Assembly: GCA_001412365.1 (NCBI GenBank)
Contig: LKUE01000301.1
Location: 1-30,508, forward strand
DNA length: 30,508 nt
Direction: 5' to 3'
Source: Desulfuromonas sp. SDB
GTDB taxonomy: Bacteria; SDB-A
The notes below the pieces were generated by a model. That model was not told the origin of the DNA, made no database searches, and saw only the letters and a list, made by a program, of their open reading frames with translations. Positions 7,888 to 16,538 of this stretch are shown in pieces (within the stretch, counting starts at the first letter, position 1; every line of letters starts with the position of its first letter). The translations under genes were made by a program, and so were the position numbers.

Positions 7888-10244
7888 TGCCAAAATTCAT
7901 CCAGGATTATTTTTAATTGACTCAGATTGTCCACTGAAATGCGGTGAGACCATTCATCAGGAAGTATCTGGTCATAAATACTCTGGTTGTATCTGGAATC
8001 AACTAAAATAATAATACCCCTGTCCTTATCAGATCTGATAACTCTACCCCCCGCCTGCATAACTTTATTTGCCCCCGGTATAATATAGGCGTATTCAAAA
8101 CCTCTGCTATAATTTTCCTCAAAGTAACTCTTTAAAATATTTAACTCCAGACAAATCTGGGGTAATCCAACTCCCACAATAATGACTCCGATTAGCTTGT
8201 CCCCGATCAAATCAATGCTTTCCGAAAAAACTCCTCCCATTACTGCAAAACCCAGCAAGGAAGCATTTTGTCCTGTTTGAAAATTTAAAAGAAATTTTTC
8301 CCGGGCTAATTCACTCATCGCCGGTTTTTGTACAACCGTATTGACCTGGGGGAAACAACTGACAAAAAACTGATGAACGCTGTCCAGATAACGGTAACTG
8401 GGAAAATAAACCATATAATTTCCTGTTTTTCCCTGAATTGAAGTTTGGATAATTTCCGCCACCTGCCGGAAACTTAAATGTCTCTTGCGGTAAGTGGTGT
8501 CAATATAACTGGTAGAAATTATCTTCTGATTCAACGGATTAAACGGTGATGGTAAATTTAAACTGTGATCAAGTTCATTTCCTCCCAGAAGCTGCTGATA
8601 GTAATCCAAGGGCTGAAGGGTGGCGGAAAAGAACACTGCACTGCGGACTCTGCAAATAGTTTCTCTTATCATTTTCGAAGGATCCATGCAAAACTGCTTT
8701 ACAACCATATCCGATTTATTTATCTCTAGGTAGCTGGAATAATTTAAGTCATAGTATTCTGAAACCTTAACATAGAAAACTATATTAAAATAAAAATCAA
8801 GAATTTCATGATGGTGGGGATGATGCTCATTGTTGGCAAGCCATTGCTCTAAATAACCTGAAATATCCTTCAGTTGTTGAAGTAACTGCGAAAATGGTTC
8901 GATTTGCACTAAATAATGATAACCTTCGGTCATCTTACTTAAGTACTCAAAGCGTTCTATGATTTCACGGATTTTATCATTTATCTGTTTATAGTTAATT
9001 TTTTTCGCGATTTTTCGAAATTGACTTAATTGGATTTTTTCAGAATACATCTCTCGTGCCCGGGAAACCAAGTTATGAGCTTCATCTACAAGTAAGATGA
9101 AGGGCATTTTTTTAAGATATAAGAATCGTTTTAAATATACCCTCGGATCAAAGAAGTAGTTATAATCTCCTACTACCAGATCAGCCCATAATGCAATATC
9201 TAGGCTGAATTCAAAGGGACATAGTTGATATTTCCGGGCATATTGGGTAATTATAACCCGGTCAATAATTGTATGGTGATGTAAAATATCCCATATTGCC
9301 TCCCCCAAACGGTCATAGTAACCGATTGCATAAGGACAGCTATCCTGATCACATTTATCTGCTTTTTGCGGACAGATTTTTTCTTTAGCGGTAATTATCA
9401 ATGCAATTATATGAAGTCCCTTATCCTTCATCCGGTTAAGGGTACTAATCACAATTTCACGGGTAAGGGTTTTTGCAGTCAAATAAAATATCTTCTCTAC
9501 TTTTCCTGAACACATAGATTTCAGGGCGGGAAATATAGTGGCTGCAGTTTTTCCTATTCCGGTCGGAGCTCTGATAAAAATATTTCTTTCAGCATCTATA
9601 GCCTGTTCAATCCCGTTGATCATATCATCTTGACCATGCCTTAATTTTTCAAAGGGGAAATTCAACTGTTTAATTGACTGATTACGGACTTCCTGCCGTT
9701 GAACTTCGAAATCAATCCATTTAACAAATTGAAGTAAGATATTTAAAAAAAAAGCTTTTAGGGTTTTATAATCGTAGTTTTGGGAAATTGTTTTTTCCTG
9801 TAGGTTATGAATATTAAAGTATAATAGCTGAACATTTACTTCGGGGAGATCATTGATGGATGCATATAAATAAGCATAGCATTTTACCTGATTCCAATGG
9901 TGGTCGTTTGAATACTGCTCAACAGAAGATAAATCTAAACCAGTAGTCTTTATCTCTTCAATTAATGGAGGATCGCTGTTTTGATAAACCCCATCAATTC
10001 TGCCGTTGATATTAAAATGGTAGGAGTGAAATTCAGTTTGGTAGTTGAGGGCATATTCACTCTGATATCCATCTGTTTTTTTATGACTGCGCTGAATTCT
10101 GCGGTGAATTGTAATTCCCTCAGAACTTCTGGAAGTATCTCTCACCCCTGAACTTAGATTACCGGATAGAAAGACCCAGTTAATTAATTCCTTGACCGAT
10201 ATGGAAACCGTTCTATTATTAGCAGTTAAGTAATTACTTATCAT
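7884..10244 (-). CDS. Iron-sulfur superfamily-2 helicase (XPD/DinG type) with N-terminal RecB-like nuclease domain
   Basis: This 786-residue protein joins two domains. Residues 15-180 carry PD-(D/E)XK nuclease features: 'GRIDG' (Asp84), 'EEIKTT' (Glu97, Lys99) and 'NQVKCYAY' (Gln119, Tyr123), as in Cas4/RecB nucleases. From about 200 it is an XPD/DinG-type DNA helicase. It has Walker A 'APTGIGKT' (226-233), four cysteines for the [4Fe-4S] cluster (291, 298, 303, 342), DEAH at 387-390, 'SATLQPLDYY', and the C-terminal 'QAGGRVIRSDKDRG' motif VI. It should unwind 5'-tailed or structured DNA in repair or replication stress. No Shine-Dalgarno sequence precedes the ATG, which instead lies in a 10-bp inverted repeat. 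It is downstream of the aminopeptidase gene (34-bp gap), so cotranscription is likely. No CRISPR context was found. Confidence 0.88.
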   Translation of the reverse strand: MISNYLTANNRTVSISVKELINWVFLSGNLSSGVRDTSRSSEGITIHRRIQRSHKKTDGYQSEYALNYQTEFHSYHFNINGRIDGVYQNSDPPLIEEIKTTGLDLSSVEQYSNDHHWNQVKCYAYLYASINDLPEVNVQLLYFNIHNLQEKTISQNYDYKTLKAFFLNILLQFVKWIDFEVQRQEVRNQSIKQLNFPFEKLRHGQDDMINGIEQAIDAERNIFIRAPTGIGKTAATIFPALKSMCSGKVEKIFYLTAKTLTREIVISTLNRMKDKGLHIIALIITAKEKICPQKADKCDQDSCPYAIGYYDRLGEAIWDILHHHTIIDRVIITQYARKYQLCPFEFSLDIALWADLVVGDYNYFFDPRVYLKRFLYLKKMPFILLVDEAHNLVSRAREMYSEKIQLSQFRKIAKKINYKQINDKIREIIERFEYLSKMTEGYHYLVQIEPFSQLLQQLKDISGYLEQWLANNEHHPHHHEILDFYFNIVFYVKVSEYYDLNYSSYLEINKSDMVVKQFCMDPSKMIRETICRVRSAVFFSATLQPLDYYQQLLGGNELDHSLNLPSPFNPLNQKIISTSYIDTTYRKRHLSFRQVAEIIQTSIQGKTGNYMVYFPSYRYLDSVHQFFVSCFPQVNTVVQKPAMSELAREKFLLNFQTGQNASLLGFAVMGGVFSESIDLIGDKLIGVIIVGVGLPQICLELNILKSYFEENYSRGFEYAYIIPGANKVMQAGGRVIRSDKDRGIIILVDSRYNQSIYDQILPDEWSHRISVDNLSQLKIILDEFWH

Positions 10245-10265
10245 CTAAATATAAAGATAAGTAAT
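10233..10265. promoter_or_regulatory. Perfect 10-bp inverted repeat over the helicase start codon
   Basis: ATTACTTATC (10233-10242) and GATAAGTAAT (10256-10265) are perfect complements with a 13-nt interior. The helicase ATG (10244-10242) spans the loop and the end of one arm. In RNA this hairpin would hide the start codon; in DNA it could be an operator. It begins 14 bp after the stop of the upstream aminopeptidase gene. Confidence 0.5.
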
Positions 10266-10278
10266 GTAATTAAAGTGT

Positions 10279-11382
10279 TCAATCTCCAATTATGAACTTA
10301 CCATTCTTATAAATTACTTCTGAATCAGCGATAATTTCACTGTCTTCCCGCATGTCCGCAAGCAAATCCCAGTGGATGGTGGACTTATTCTCTCCCCTGC
10401 TGTCCGGGAGTGAATGTCCCAAAGCCATGTGGATGGTTCCCCCTATTTTTTCATCAAAGAGCATGTTCTTGGTAAACTCATTTATGAGGTAATTGGTTCC
10501 CACCGCAGCTTCTCCAAATCTTCTTGCCCCGGGAATACCCATAATCTGATCGAGCAGTTTCTGACCTTTTTCTGCCTTCCACTTAATGACCTGGCCATCT
10601 TTTATCTCCAGCAGGATATCCTCAATTTCATTTCCCATGAATATACCCGGATAGGAAAATCTAATTTTTCCATTAACTGAATCTTCAACCGGAGAGGTAA
10701 AAACTTCTCCATCGGGCATATTTACCTTTCCGTCACAGTTTACCCAAGGTCTTCCTTTGCAGCTGAATTCCACATCAATATCTTTTCCCCGGTACTGTAT
10801 CTTTTCACACTTATTCAGGTAATTTACTATTTTTTGTTGATGGTCATGAAGTTCCTTCCACTTAGCCACAGGATCATCCTCAAAAATAAAGCAGGATTTC
10901 AGCAAAAAATTTTCATAGTCATCTAAACCCATCCCACATTCCTGAGATTGAGCATAGGAAGGATATTCGCATCCGCACCAGCGAAGTTCTCCATTCTTGG
11001 TTCTTTCAAAAAACCTTTCGGTAACCGGTGTATTTGATTCATTGGCAATTTTAATTTTTTGGGGATCCACTCGCTGTAACGATTTCAAGCTGTAAGGAGC
11101 GTTGATATTTAGAAAAACATCAAAATTATCCACGAAAAACAAGGCGGTGGGAGATAAATACTTAATTTGCTCTTCTGTTCCATAGTCCAATAGTATTTTC
11201 CCCATACCGCTGATGTTTAAAAAAGTTTCAGGATGCGCTCCTGCCAACACTGCTTCTTTATAACAGTACTTGACCAGAGGAGCGGCATTGGGAGTAGAAC
11301 GTATCATGAGTTTTTCATTTTTTTTCAATTCTAAGCTGTAGTGGATTAGAACTTGGGCATATTTCTCATATATTGAAATCAT
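10279..11382 (-). CDS. M29-family (thermophilic-type) metalloaminopeptidase
   Basis: The chosen ATG gives 367 residues and has an excellent GGAGG four bases upstream. An in-frame TTG eight codons earlier lacks a ribosome site. The sequence matches AmpS/AmpT-type M29 aminopeptidases along its length. The N-terminal domain carries 'KKNEKLMIRSTPNAAPLV' and 'AGAHPETFL'. The catalytic half has 'NMPDGEVFTSPVEDSVNG', 'RRFGEAAVGTN', 'IHMALGHSLPDSRGEN' and 'TIHWDLLADMR', which supply the Glu, His and Asp ligands of the two-metal centre. It should remove N-terminal residues from peptides in the cytoplasm, usually as a dimer. It probably heads a two-gene transcript with the helicase, though no functional link between them is evident. 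Confidence 0.92.
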   Translation of the reverse strand: MISIYEKYAQVLIHYSLELKKNEKLMIRSTPNAAPLVKYCYKEAVLAGAHPETFLNISGMGKILLDYGTEEQIKYLSPTALFFVDNFDVFLNINAPYSLKSLQRVDPQKIKIANESNTPVTERFFERTKNGELRWCGCEYPSYAQSQECGMGLDDYENFLLKSCFIFEDDPVAKWKELHDHQQKIVNYLNKCEKIQYRGKDIDVEFSCKGRPWVNCDGKVNMPDGEVFTSPVEDSVNGKIRFSYPGIFMGNEIEDILLEIKDGQVIKWKAEKGQKLLDQIMGIPGARRFGEAAVGTNYLINEFTKNMLFDEKIGGTIHMALGHSLPDSRGENKSTIHWDLLADMREDSEIIADSEVIYKNGKFIIGD

Positions 11383-11447
11383 TGTTCCTCCAATTTTTTT
11401 AAACAATATAACTTACCCATCAGCATAAATCTAAGAAAATTTATAAG

Positions 11448-11476
11448 TTTAAAATAATAAAATTAATTGATATACT
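11448..11476 (+). promoter_or_regulatory. Candidate promoter for the GyrI-like gene
   Basis: TTTAAA (11448-11453) and TATACT (11471-11476) are spaced 17 bp apart, 25 bp before the ATG. Both hexamers are imperfect (four and five matches), so the call is tentative. The 119-bp region between the divergent aminopeptidase and this gene is very AT-rich. Confidence 0.3.
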
Positions 11477-11501
11477 GTTACCAAAAAATCAGGAGGTTTA
11501 G

Positions 11502-12038
11502 ATGAGATTTTTGTTGATCTTTTGGTTAATCGGTATTTCCGCACTAAACATTTACGGTGAAGTGTTAAATCCAGATCCTGAAATTGTGGAAAGGGATGAG
11601 ATTAAAGTTGTGGGATATCTGTCCCTTATCAGCATGAACCATAATTTGATTTCAAATTTATGGATGAGGTTCGGATCCAGAATGGAGGAAATCGAAAATG
11701 TGGTTAATTTCAACGAAATGATGGGGGTCTCTTATGACGGAGAACAGATGGATGATGACTACATGTTTTTCCACCTGGTGGGATACGAGGTTAGCGAAAT
11801 CGGGGTTATTCCGGAAGGATTAACCTATCTGGTAATTCCCTCTCACCAATATGCCAAATTCACCCACAAAGGTGAAATTGACAAATTGATGGATACTTAC
11901 AACTATATATACGGCGAATGGCTTGCTACCAGCGGTTATGAAATTGATGAAGATTTTTATGAGATTGAGTTGTACGACCAGCGTTTTAAAATGGGACCGC
12001 CGGATTCAGAATTTGATATTTACATCCCCATAAAATAA
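11502..12038 (+). CDS. Exported GyrI-like (AraC effector-binding) domain protein
   Basis: The 178-residue protein has a signal peptide (1-19). The mature part matches the GyrI-like small-molecule-binding domain found at the C-terminus of AraC-type and MerR-type regulators. It starts with 'PEIVERDEIKVVGYL', has a helix with 'LWMRFGSRMEEI', the 'YLVIPSHQYAKFTHKGEIDKLMDTYNYIYGEWL' region that forms the core strand-helix, and the closing 'FEIELYD.R' and 'SEFDIYIPIK' strands. In typical cytoplasmic members this fold binds hydrophobic ligands or proteins such as gyrase; here it is exported and has no DNA-binding part, so a periplasmic ligand-binding role is inferred. AGGAGG precedes the ATG. The next gene is 19 bp downstream, so the two are probably cotranscribed. 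Confidence 0.7.
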   Translation: MRFLLIFWLIGISALNIYGEVLNPDPEIVERDEIKVVGYLSLISMNHNLISNLWMRFGSRMEEIENVVNFNEMMGVSYDGEQMDDDYMFFHLVGYEVSEIGVIPEGLTYLVIPSHQYAKFTHKGEIDKLMDTYNYIYGEWLATSGYEIDEDFYEIELYDQRFKMGPPDSEFDIYIPIK

Positions 12039-12057
12039 TTTAAATCAAGGAAATGAT

Positions 12058-12459
12058 ATGTCCATGGAAATAATTTATGCCGCAGTCTTTTTTATATCCA
12101 CTGTTTTGATTCCGGTGGAAGCTGATTACTTCACGTTATCAGTTGGAGATGAACAAGTCAGCTTTCAACAATGTAACGATACAAGCTGGCAGGGTATTTA
12201 TGTGCCGGAAAACCAGGATATCGGAACCTGGATAATTTCCGGTAATCAGGTTATTGTAAGCCATCAACAGGAAGCGGATACCGTAGACCTCACTGAAGGG
12301 CTAGTAACTATTGAACAGAATGACCTTCATAATGCAGATTCCATAACTTCGTCCAAACATCTTTTCTCTACGGTGTATATAAGAAGAGAGGAAAATCAGA
12401 TTACTCTTTATCAAAAGGAAAATTACGACTTACCCTATAGAGTTTATATCAGGTATTAA
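12058..12459 (+). CDS. Small exported protein of unknown function
   Basis: This 133-residue protein has an N-terminal signal peptide (about 1-22, cleavage near VEA-DY) and a mature region of about 110 residues that appears all-beta, with alternating hydrophobic positions and Gln/Asp-rich turns. It contains one cysteine and no motif I recognise. An AAGGA site upstream supports the first ATG; a second in-frame ATG two codons later is also possible. Its tight spacing (19 bp) behind the exported GyrI-like protein suggests that they act together in the periplasm or at the cell surface, but the function is unknown. Confidence 0.6.
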   Translation: MSMEIIYAAVFFISTVLIPVEADYFTLSVGDEQVSFQQCNDTSWQGIYVPENQDIGTWIISGNQVIVSHQQEADTVDLTEGLVTIEQNDLHNADSITSSKHLFSTVYIRREENQITLYQKENYDLPYRVYIRY

Positions 12460-12595
12460 CCTGTAATTACATATACATCTGTTAACTGGGGGATGGGTAG
12501 TGACTGCAGTTTGAAAATAATTATTTACATAACCAGATTGAAAAAGCACATTATCCTGCTCATGGCAATTATTTCAGAAGTAAAAAGGAGGAAAG

Positions 12596-14527
12596 GTGAA
12601 GATTGGAAGTATTCTGGCATTAATTTCCTTAACTGCATGCTCTTATCTTACTCCTAAGCAGTTGTTTTTCGAAAATTCACCCCTGGTAGTCAACTGTCCT
12701 TCTCAATGGAATTATCAGTTTATGGGAGACACTTTGATAATAGACTATGATTCACTGATCATCAGAATTAACTATGAATCAGATTCAGTTCAGGAAATTG
12801 ATTTCAGGGTACTTCTTTACTATTTCAATAAAAGCCGGAATTTTCTCAGTTCAATGATAGACAACCTGGAGATACGGTGGGGTCCTTCTCTAATTGAAAT
12901 GGGAAATATCAGCGGGGTGAAGGCAGTAGTAAATTATTTTCAAAGCAAAGACATCTTGGTTTACAACCTCCACCATTCCCATGAACATTTATTTACAGTT
13001 GTAGCTTTTTGTTCTGACCATTTAACTGAAGATGAAACAGTCACTGAAGAAATCATTTCAGAGATATCCTTCAGGGGAAATGTAAATACTGCAGAAACAA
13101 ACCGCTATTACAATAATTTCGGCAAATACAGCATAAATGTCCCCCCGGATTGGGAAATAACCGAAAACCAGTCAATTCTCAGATGCAGAAGTCCCTTGGT
13201 CAGCAAGTTCAACAATGCCCATTGCAATTTGATCATCACCTCTAATCCTGTGGACAGCAGCTTCGATTTGCAATATCTATTCCGGGAAAACGTCAATCAA
13301 CTGATCAGTTCTTCCGGGCTAATACAGGCAGAAGTTATTGAACAAGGATATGATACCATTGATGGCAGTGAAAGCATGTGGCTCCATTACAGGTACGGAG
13401 TTGCAGATTACACCATGCTGGCTACCTCTTATATTTTAATCATGGATGGGATTTCCTACACCTTATCCTATCATTCCCCTGCGGATATTTTTCCTAAGGC
13501 TAAAACTGATTGTGAACAGATTATTGCTTCACTGAAGCTAGGACAAAATACAACTGACTTACTTCCGGATTCACTAACTTTAGAAGAAAAAAACCGGTTC
13601 ATAAATTATCCGGGCAATTATTCGGTAATATTTCCGGTGGACTGGGAGTTAATTTACCTAAATCCTGATCAGTCATCAATTTGCTTTATAAGCCCCCCGG
13701 AAAATGTAACTGATTCAATTCAGGAAAACTTTTTATTTAACTATTCAAATCAATGCAGCAGTTACCAGAGTGCATCTGATTTCTTTGAAGATTATGTGGA
13801 TTCTCTTGGTTTAAATTATCCCGGTTTCACTGTATTGGAACAAGATTCAGTTTTAATTGATTCAACAAATTTCATCTGGTTTATCTCCACCATTGATCAA
13901 CCAGCATTCTTTGAAAAATTTTTAAGCTACGTTACTATTAAAGATACCTTTTGCTATTTAGTTACCTTCACCGCCAGTAAAAAAACATTTGACGGTTATG
14001 TCAACCTGGCTAGAAAAATCATGGAAACATGGAATTTTCAGGATTTCTCTGCTAACACTTCAATCTCAGATCTTGATGAAGACTTTCGATATGTAAATTA
14101 TCAGGGAAATTACTCAGTTATCTTCCCCCCAAACTGGATAATAACCAATCTTGGCAAAATTGTAGTGGCAAAAGGAGTATTGGAATCACTTGATGATGAT
14201 TTCCAGGAAAATATTACAATTCTAACCAGGGACAGTTTAGGCATTTTCAGTAATTTAACCGATTATTTTGAAAACAATCTAAACCAATTAAGTGAACAAA
14301 CTGATAATTTCACCCTGTACCAACAAGGAGATTATGAAGTTGACAATTATCCTGCAAAATTTGCCGTTTACTCCTATGATTTATTTCAGAAAGAAATAAA
14401 ATTTTGTTCAATAAGCATTTACCGCTCTCCCCGAATTTATACAATTACCTTCCAGGATTATCCCCGGGATTTCCAGCGTCATTTGCCTGTTTTTTATGAA
14501 ATTATGAAAACTTTTAAGATGATTTAG
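12596..14527 (+). CDS. Lipoprotein with four tandem copies of one alpha-beta domain
   Basis: The start is GTG, supported by AAGGAGG five bases upstream. The 643-residue product has a lipoprotein signal ending in 'LTAC' (Cys15). Four related domains follow, each opening with an aromatic strand and a Pro-x-x-Trp turn. They begin near residue 26 ('VVNCPSQW', most diverged), 171 ('YSINVPPDW'), 334 ('YSVIFPVDW') and 498 ('YSVIFPPNW'), with a period of about 145-164 residues. Each later copy ends in a strand pair and 'I...WNF' or 'I.KTFK', the layout of PsbP/DcrB-like domains. The last two copies are the most alike, which suggests stepwise duplication. It likely sits on a membrane facing the periplasm; its ligand is unknown. 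It is 136 bp from the preceding exported genes, and its 3' end nearly meets the convergent nifU gene. Confidence 0.65.
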   Translation: MKIGSILALISLTACSYLTPKQLFFENSPLVVNCPSQWNYQFMGDTLIIDYDSLIIRINYESDSVQEIDFRVLLYYFNKSRNFLSSMIDNLEIRWGPSLIEMGNISGVKAVVNYFQSKDILVYNLHHSHEHLFTVVAFCSDHLTEDETVTEEIISEISFRGNVNTAETNRYYNNFGKYSINVPPDWEITENQSILRCRSPLVSKFNNAHCNLIITSNPVDSSFDLQYLFRENVNQLISSSGLIQAEVIEQGYDTIDGSESMWLHYRYGVADYTMLATSYILIMDGISYTLSYHSPADIFPKAKTDCEQIIASLKLGQNTTDLLPDSLTLEEKNRFINYPGNYSVIFPVDWELIYLNPDQSSICFISPPENVTDSIQENFLFNYSNQCSSYQSASDFFEDYVDSLGLNYPGFTVLEQDSVLIDSTNFIWFISTIDQPAFFEKFLSYVTIKDTFCYLVTFTASKKTFDGYVNLARKIMETWNFQDFSANTSISDLDEDFRYVNYQGNYSVIFPPNWIITNLGKIVVAKGVLESLDDDFQENITILTRDSLGIFSNLTDYFENNLNQLSEQTDNFTLYQQGDYEVDNYPAKFAVYSYDLFQKEIKFCSISIYRSPRIYTITFQDYPRDFQRHLPVFYEIMKTFKMI

Positions 14528-14543
14528 AATTTTTTCAAGAAAA

Positions 14544-15155
14544 TTAATCGGAAAAATACTTATTAATATATTTTTTTAATATTTCCTTTGCCTCCGGCTC
14601 GCACTTGCCGCAGCCGGTGCTGATCTTGGTCTTTTCCTGAAGCTGTTTAAAATTTCTAACTCCTTCTAATACTGCCTCTTCAATATCCTCTTGGTTAATC
14701 TGTTGACATTCACAGATTAGTTTGGATTTTAGATCAGTTTTAACTTTATCCGACATTCCATGTTTCATATAATAATCATCTATTGCCGCTCTGAGCGCTT
14801 TATCCCCCAAAACTGAACAATGAATTTTACGGTCAGGCAATCCCCCCAATTCTCTTAAAATATCTTTGGGGGTTAAACTATACGCTTTTTCCAAAGTCAT
14901 CCCCTTAACCATTTCTGAGAGAACCGAAGTGCTGGCAATAGCACTGGCACATCCATAAGTCTTCCATTTACAATCAGTTATAGTTAATTTTTCCGGATCA
15001 ACTTTAATGTACATCACCATCTGGTCTCCGCACATGACATTTCCCACCATCCCCCGGGCATGGTAATCGAATTCCTGATCATTTAAAAGAATATTGCGGG
15101 GATTAATAAAATGTTCCTTCACCCTATCTGAATACAGCCAATTTTCATTTTCCAT
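14544..15155 (-). CDS. nifU: NifU-type iron-sulfur scaffold (IscU domain plus BFD-like [2Fe-2S] domain)
   Basis: The 203-residue protein has an N-terminal IscU domain with the three cluster-assembly cysteines Cys42 ('VGNVMCGD'), Cys69 ('TYGCASAIASTS') and Cys113 ('KIHCSVLG'). It ends in a BFD/NifU-type [2Fe-2S] domain with Cys148, Cys150, Cys182 and Cys185 ('ICEC...GCGKC'). The C-terminal Nfu domain of Azotobacter NifU is absent, giving the shorter NifU form common in anaerobes. It receives sulfur from the cysteine desulfurase encoded immediately upstream and assembles clusters for transfer to target proteins. The ATG overlaps the 3' end of nifS by 11 bp and has an AAGGA site inside that gene, so translation is coupled. 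Target proteins very likely include the cluster-rich complex encoded divergently. Confidence 0.93.
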   Translation of the reverse strand: MENENWLYSDRVKEHFINPRNILLNDQEFDYHARGMVGNVMCGDQMVMYIKVDPEKLTITDCKWKTYGCASAIASTSVLSEMVKGMTLEKAYSLTPKDILRELGGLPDRKIHCSVLGDKALRAAIDDYYMKHGMSDKVKTDLKSKLICECQQINQEDIEEAVLEGVRNFKQLQEKTKISTGCGKCEPEAKEILKKYINKYFSD

Positions 15156-16344
15156 TGCATTTTCCTTTGTGGTAAATAGTGGACATTGATCTAACTTTTT
15201 TGATCACTTGTTTTAAACGGTCAATCACAAAAACAATATCTTGTTCAGTATTTTCCCGACCCAAACTAAATCTAATCGAGCTGTGAGCCCACAATTCATC
15301 CAAACCAGTAGCCAAAATTACATAGGAAGGCTCCAGGGAACCGGATGAGCAGGCAGAGCCAGTGGAAACTTCAATGCCTTCAAGGTCAAGGTAAAGCAGT
15401 ATTGACTCGCCTTCTGCCCCGCTAAATGACACATTTAAAGTGTTGTACAGGCAATCCTCAGGATGTCCGTTAAAATGCACATCTTCAATATTTTTCTCTA
15501 TTCCCTGCTTTAACAAGTTTCTGAGATTACTAATTCTATTAAAATCTAACTCCATTTCCTCGCTTCGTTTTTCAATAGCCTTGCCCAGTCCGACGATACC
15601 CAGAGTATTTTCAGTTCCTGCCCTGCGATTTCTCTCCTGATGCCCTCCTCTGATCAGGGGGCAGTAGTGAGCTTGACTGCTTACATACAGTGCTCCAATC
15701 CCCTTGGGTCCGTAAATCTTGTGACCGGAAAGAGTCAAAAAATCCACCCCTAATTTGCGTACATCTACCGGTATCTTTCCCACTGCCTGTACAGCATCAG
15801 TATGCATCAAAGCATTTTTATGATGAACCAGCTCAGAAATTCTTTGAATATCCTGGATAGTTCCGATTTCATTGTTAGCCATCATAACTGAAACCAACCC
15901 CACTTTTTCATCTAAATTGTCTTCTAAATAATTCAGATCAATTTTCCCATACCGATCAACCGGTAAATATATAACTTCTATGCCTTTATCCTTTAAACAC
16001 TTAGAGGTTTCCACTATACAGGGATGTTCAATGCTGGTGGTGATTATTTTTCGCTTGTTACAATGGTCAAAGCCGCATCTCAGTGAAGAACAGGCAATAG
16101 ATTGGAGGACAGTATTATTGCCTTCTGAACCACTGCCAACAAAAATTATCTCTTCCGCCCGGGCATTAATAAATGAGGCAATCTGCTGACGGGATTGTTC
16201 AATTAATGCCCTTGCCCTTCTGCCCAAGGTATGCAAACTGGACGGATTGCCGTATTCATTTATATTGTCTATCATAAATTCAGCTACTTCCGGATGAATG
16301 GGAGTAGTTGCATTGTTATCCAGATAAATAATTTTCTTATTCAA
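15145..16344 (-). CDS. nifS: Cysteine desulfurase NifS/IscS
   Basis: This 399-residue class-V PLP enzyme has 'YLDNNATTPIHPEV' at the N-terminus, the PLP-binding Lys209 in 'TLSGHKIYGPKGIG', 'RGGHQERNRRAGTEN' near 232-246 and the mobile-loop nucleophile Cys332 in 'STGSACSSG'. It removes sulfur from cysteine as a Cys-persulfide and passes it to the NifU scaffold encoded next. The start is a TTG, preceded by GGAGG four bases upstream; no better start fits the conserved N-terminus. A good sigma-70 promoter lies upstream (TTGAAG-N17-TATAAT on the minus strand). It is divergent from the sigma-54-driven flavin/iron-sulfur operon and overlaps nifU by 11 bp. Confidence 0.95.
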   Translation of the reverse strand: MNKKIIYLDNNATTPIHPEVAEFMIDNINEYGNPSSLHTLGRRARALIEQSRQQIASFINARAEEIIFVGSGSEGNNTVLQSIACSSLRCGFDHCNKRKIITTSIEHPCIVETSKCLKDKGIEVIYLPVDRYGKIDLNYLEDNLDEKVGLVSVMMANNEIGTIQDIQRISELVHHKNALMHTDAVQAVGKIPVDVRKLGVDFLTLSGHKIYGPKGIGALYVSSQAHYCPLIRGGHQERNRRAGTENTLGIVGLGKAIEKRSEEMELDFNRISNLRNLLKQGIEKNIEDVHFNGHPEDCLYNTLNVSFSGAEGESILLYLDLEGIEVSTGSACSSGSLEPSYVILATGLDELWAHSSIRFSLGRENTEQDIVFVIDRLKQVIKKVRSMSTIYHKGKCNGK

Positions 16345-16397
16345 GATACCTCCAGAAATTTTATAAAAGAATTATGAATTCCTGTTGTTTCTTGCTG

Positions 16398-16426
16398 ATT
16401 ATAATTCATCACTAAGCGGACTTCAA
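16398..16426 (-). promoter_or_regulatory. Sigma-70 promoter of nifS-nifU
   Basis: On the minus strand TTGAAG (16426-16421) and TATAAT (16403-16398) are separated by exactly 17 bp, so transcription would start near 16391, about 47 bases before the TTG start. This is among the best-formed sigma-70 promoters in the window. Confidence 0.65.
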
Positions 16427-16538
16427 TATTATATTGATATTTATGCATTTTTAAAATTTACCCCTGCCGTTTAGCAAAACTTCAACTCTGTAATTATCTT
16501 AACTTTCAATATGCTAATATATTTTGCAGTCTTGTTCA

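Noticed and set aside
7884-10244. CRISPR-associated Cas4/helicase locus
   Set aside because: The nuclease domain is Cas4-like, but there are no CRISPR repeats or other cas genes in the window.
11383-11406. TTG start eight codons upstream for the M29 aminopeptidase
   Set aside because: It has no ribosome site, whereas the ATG at 11382 has GGAGG at the right distance and matches the family's usual N-terminus.
14528-14545. AATTTT/AAAATT inverted repeat between convergent genes as a terminator
   Set aside because: The arms are only A-T pairs and partly inside the nifU stop region; this can arise by chance in such AT-rich DNA.
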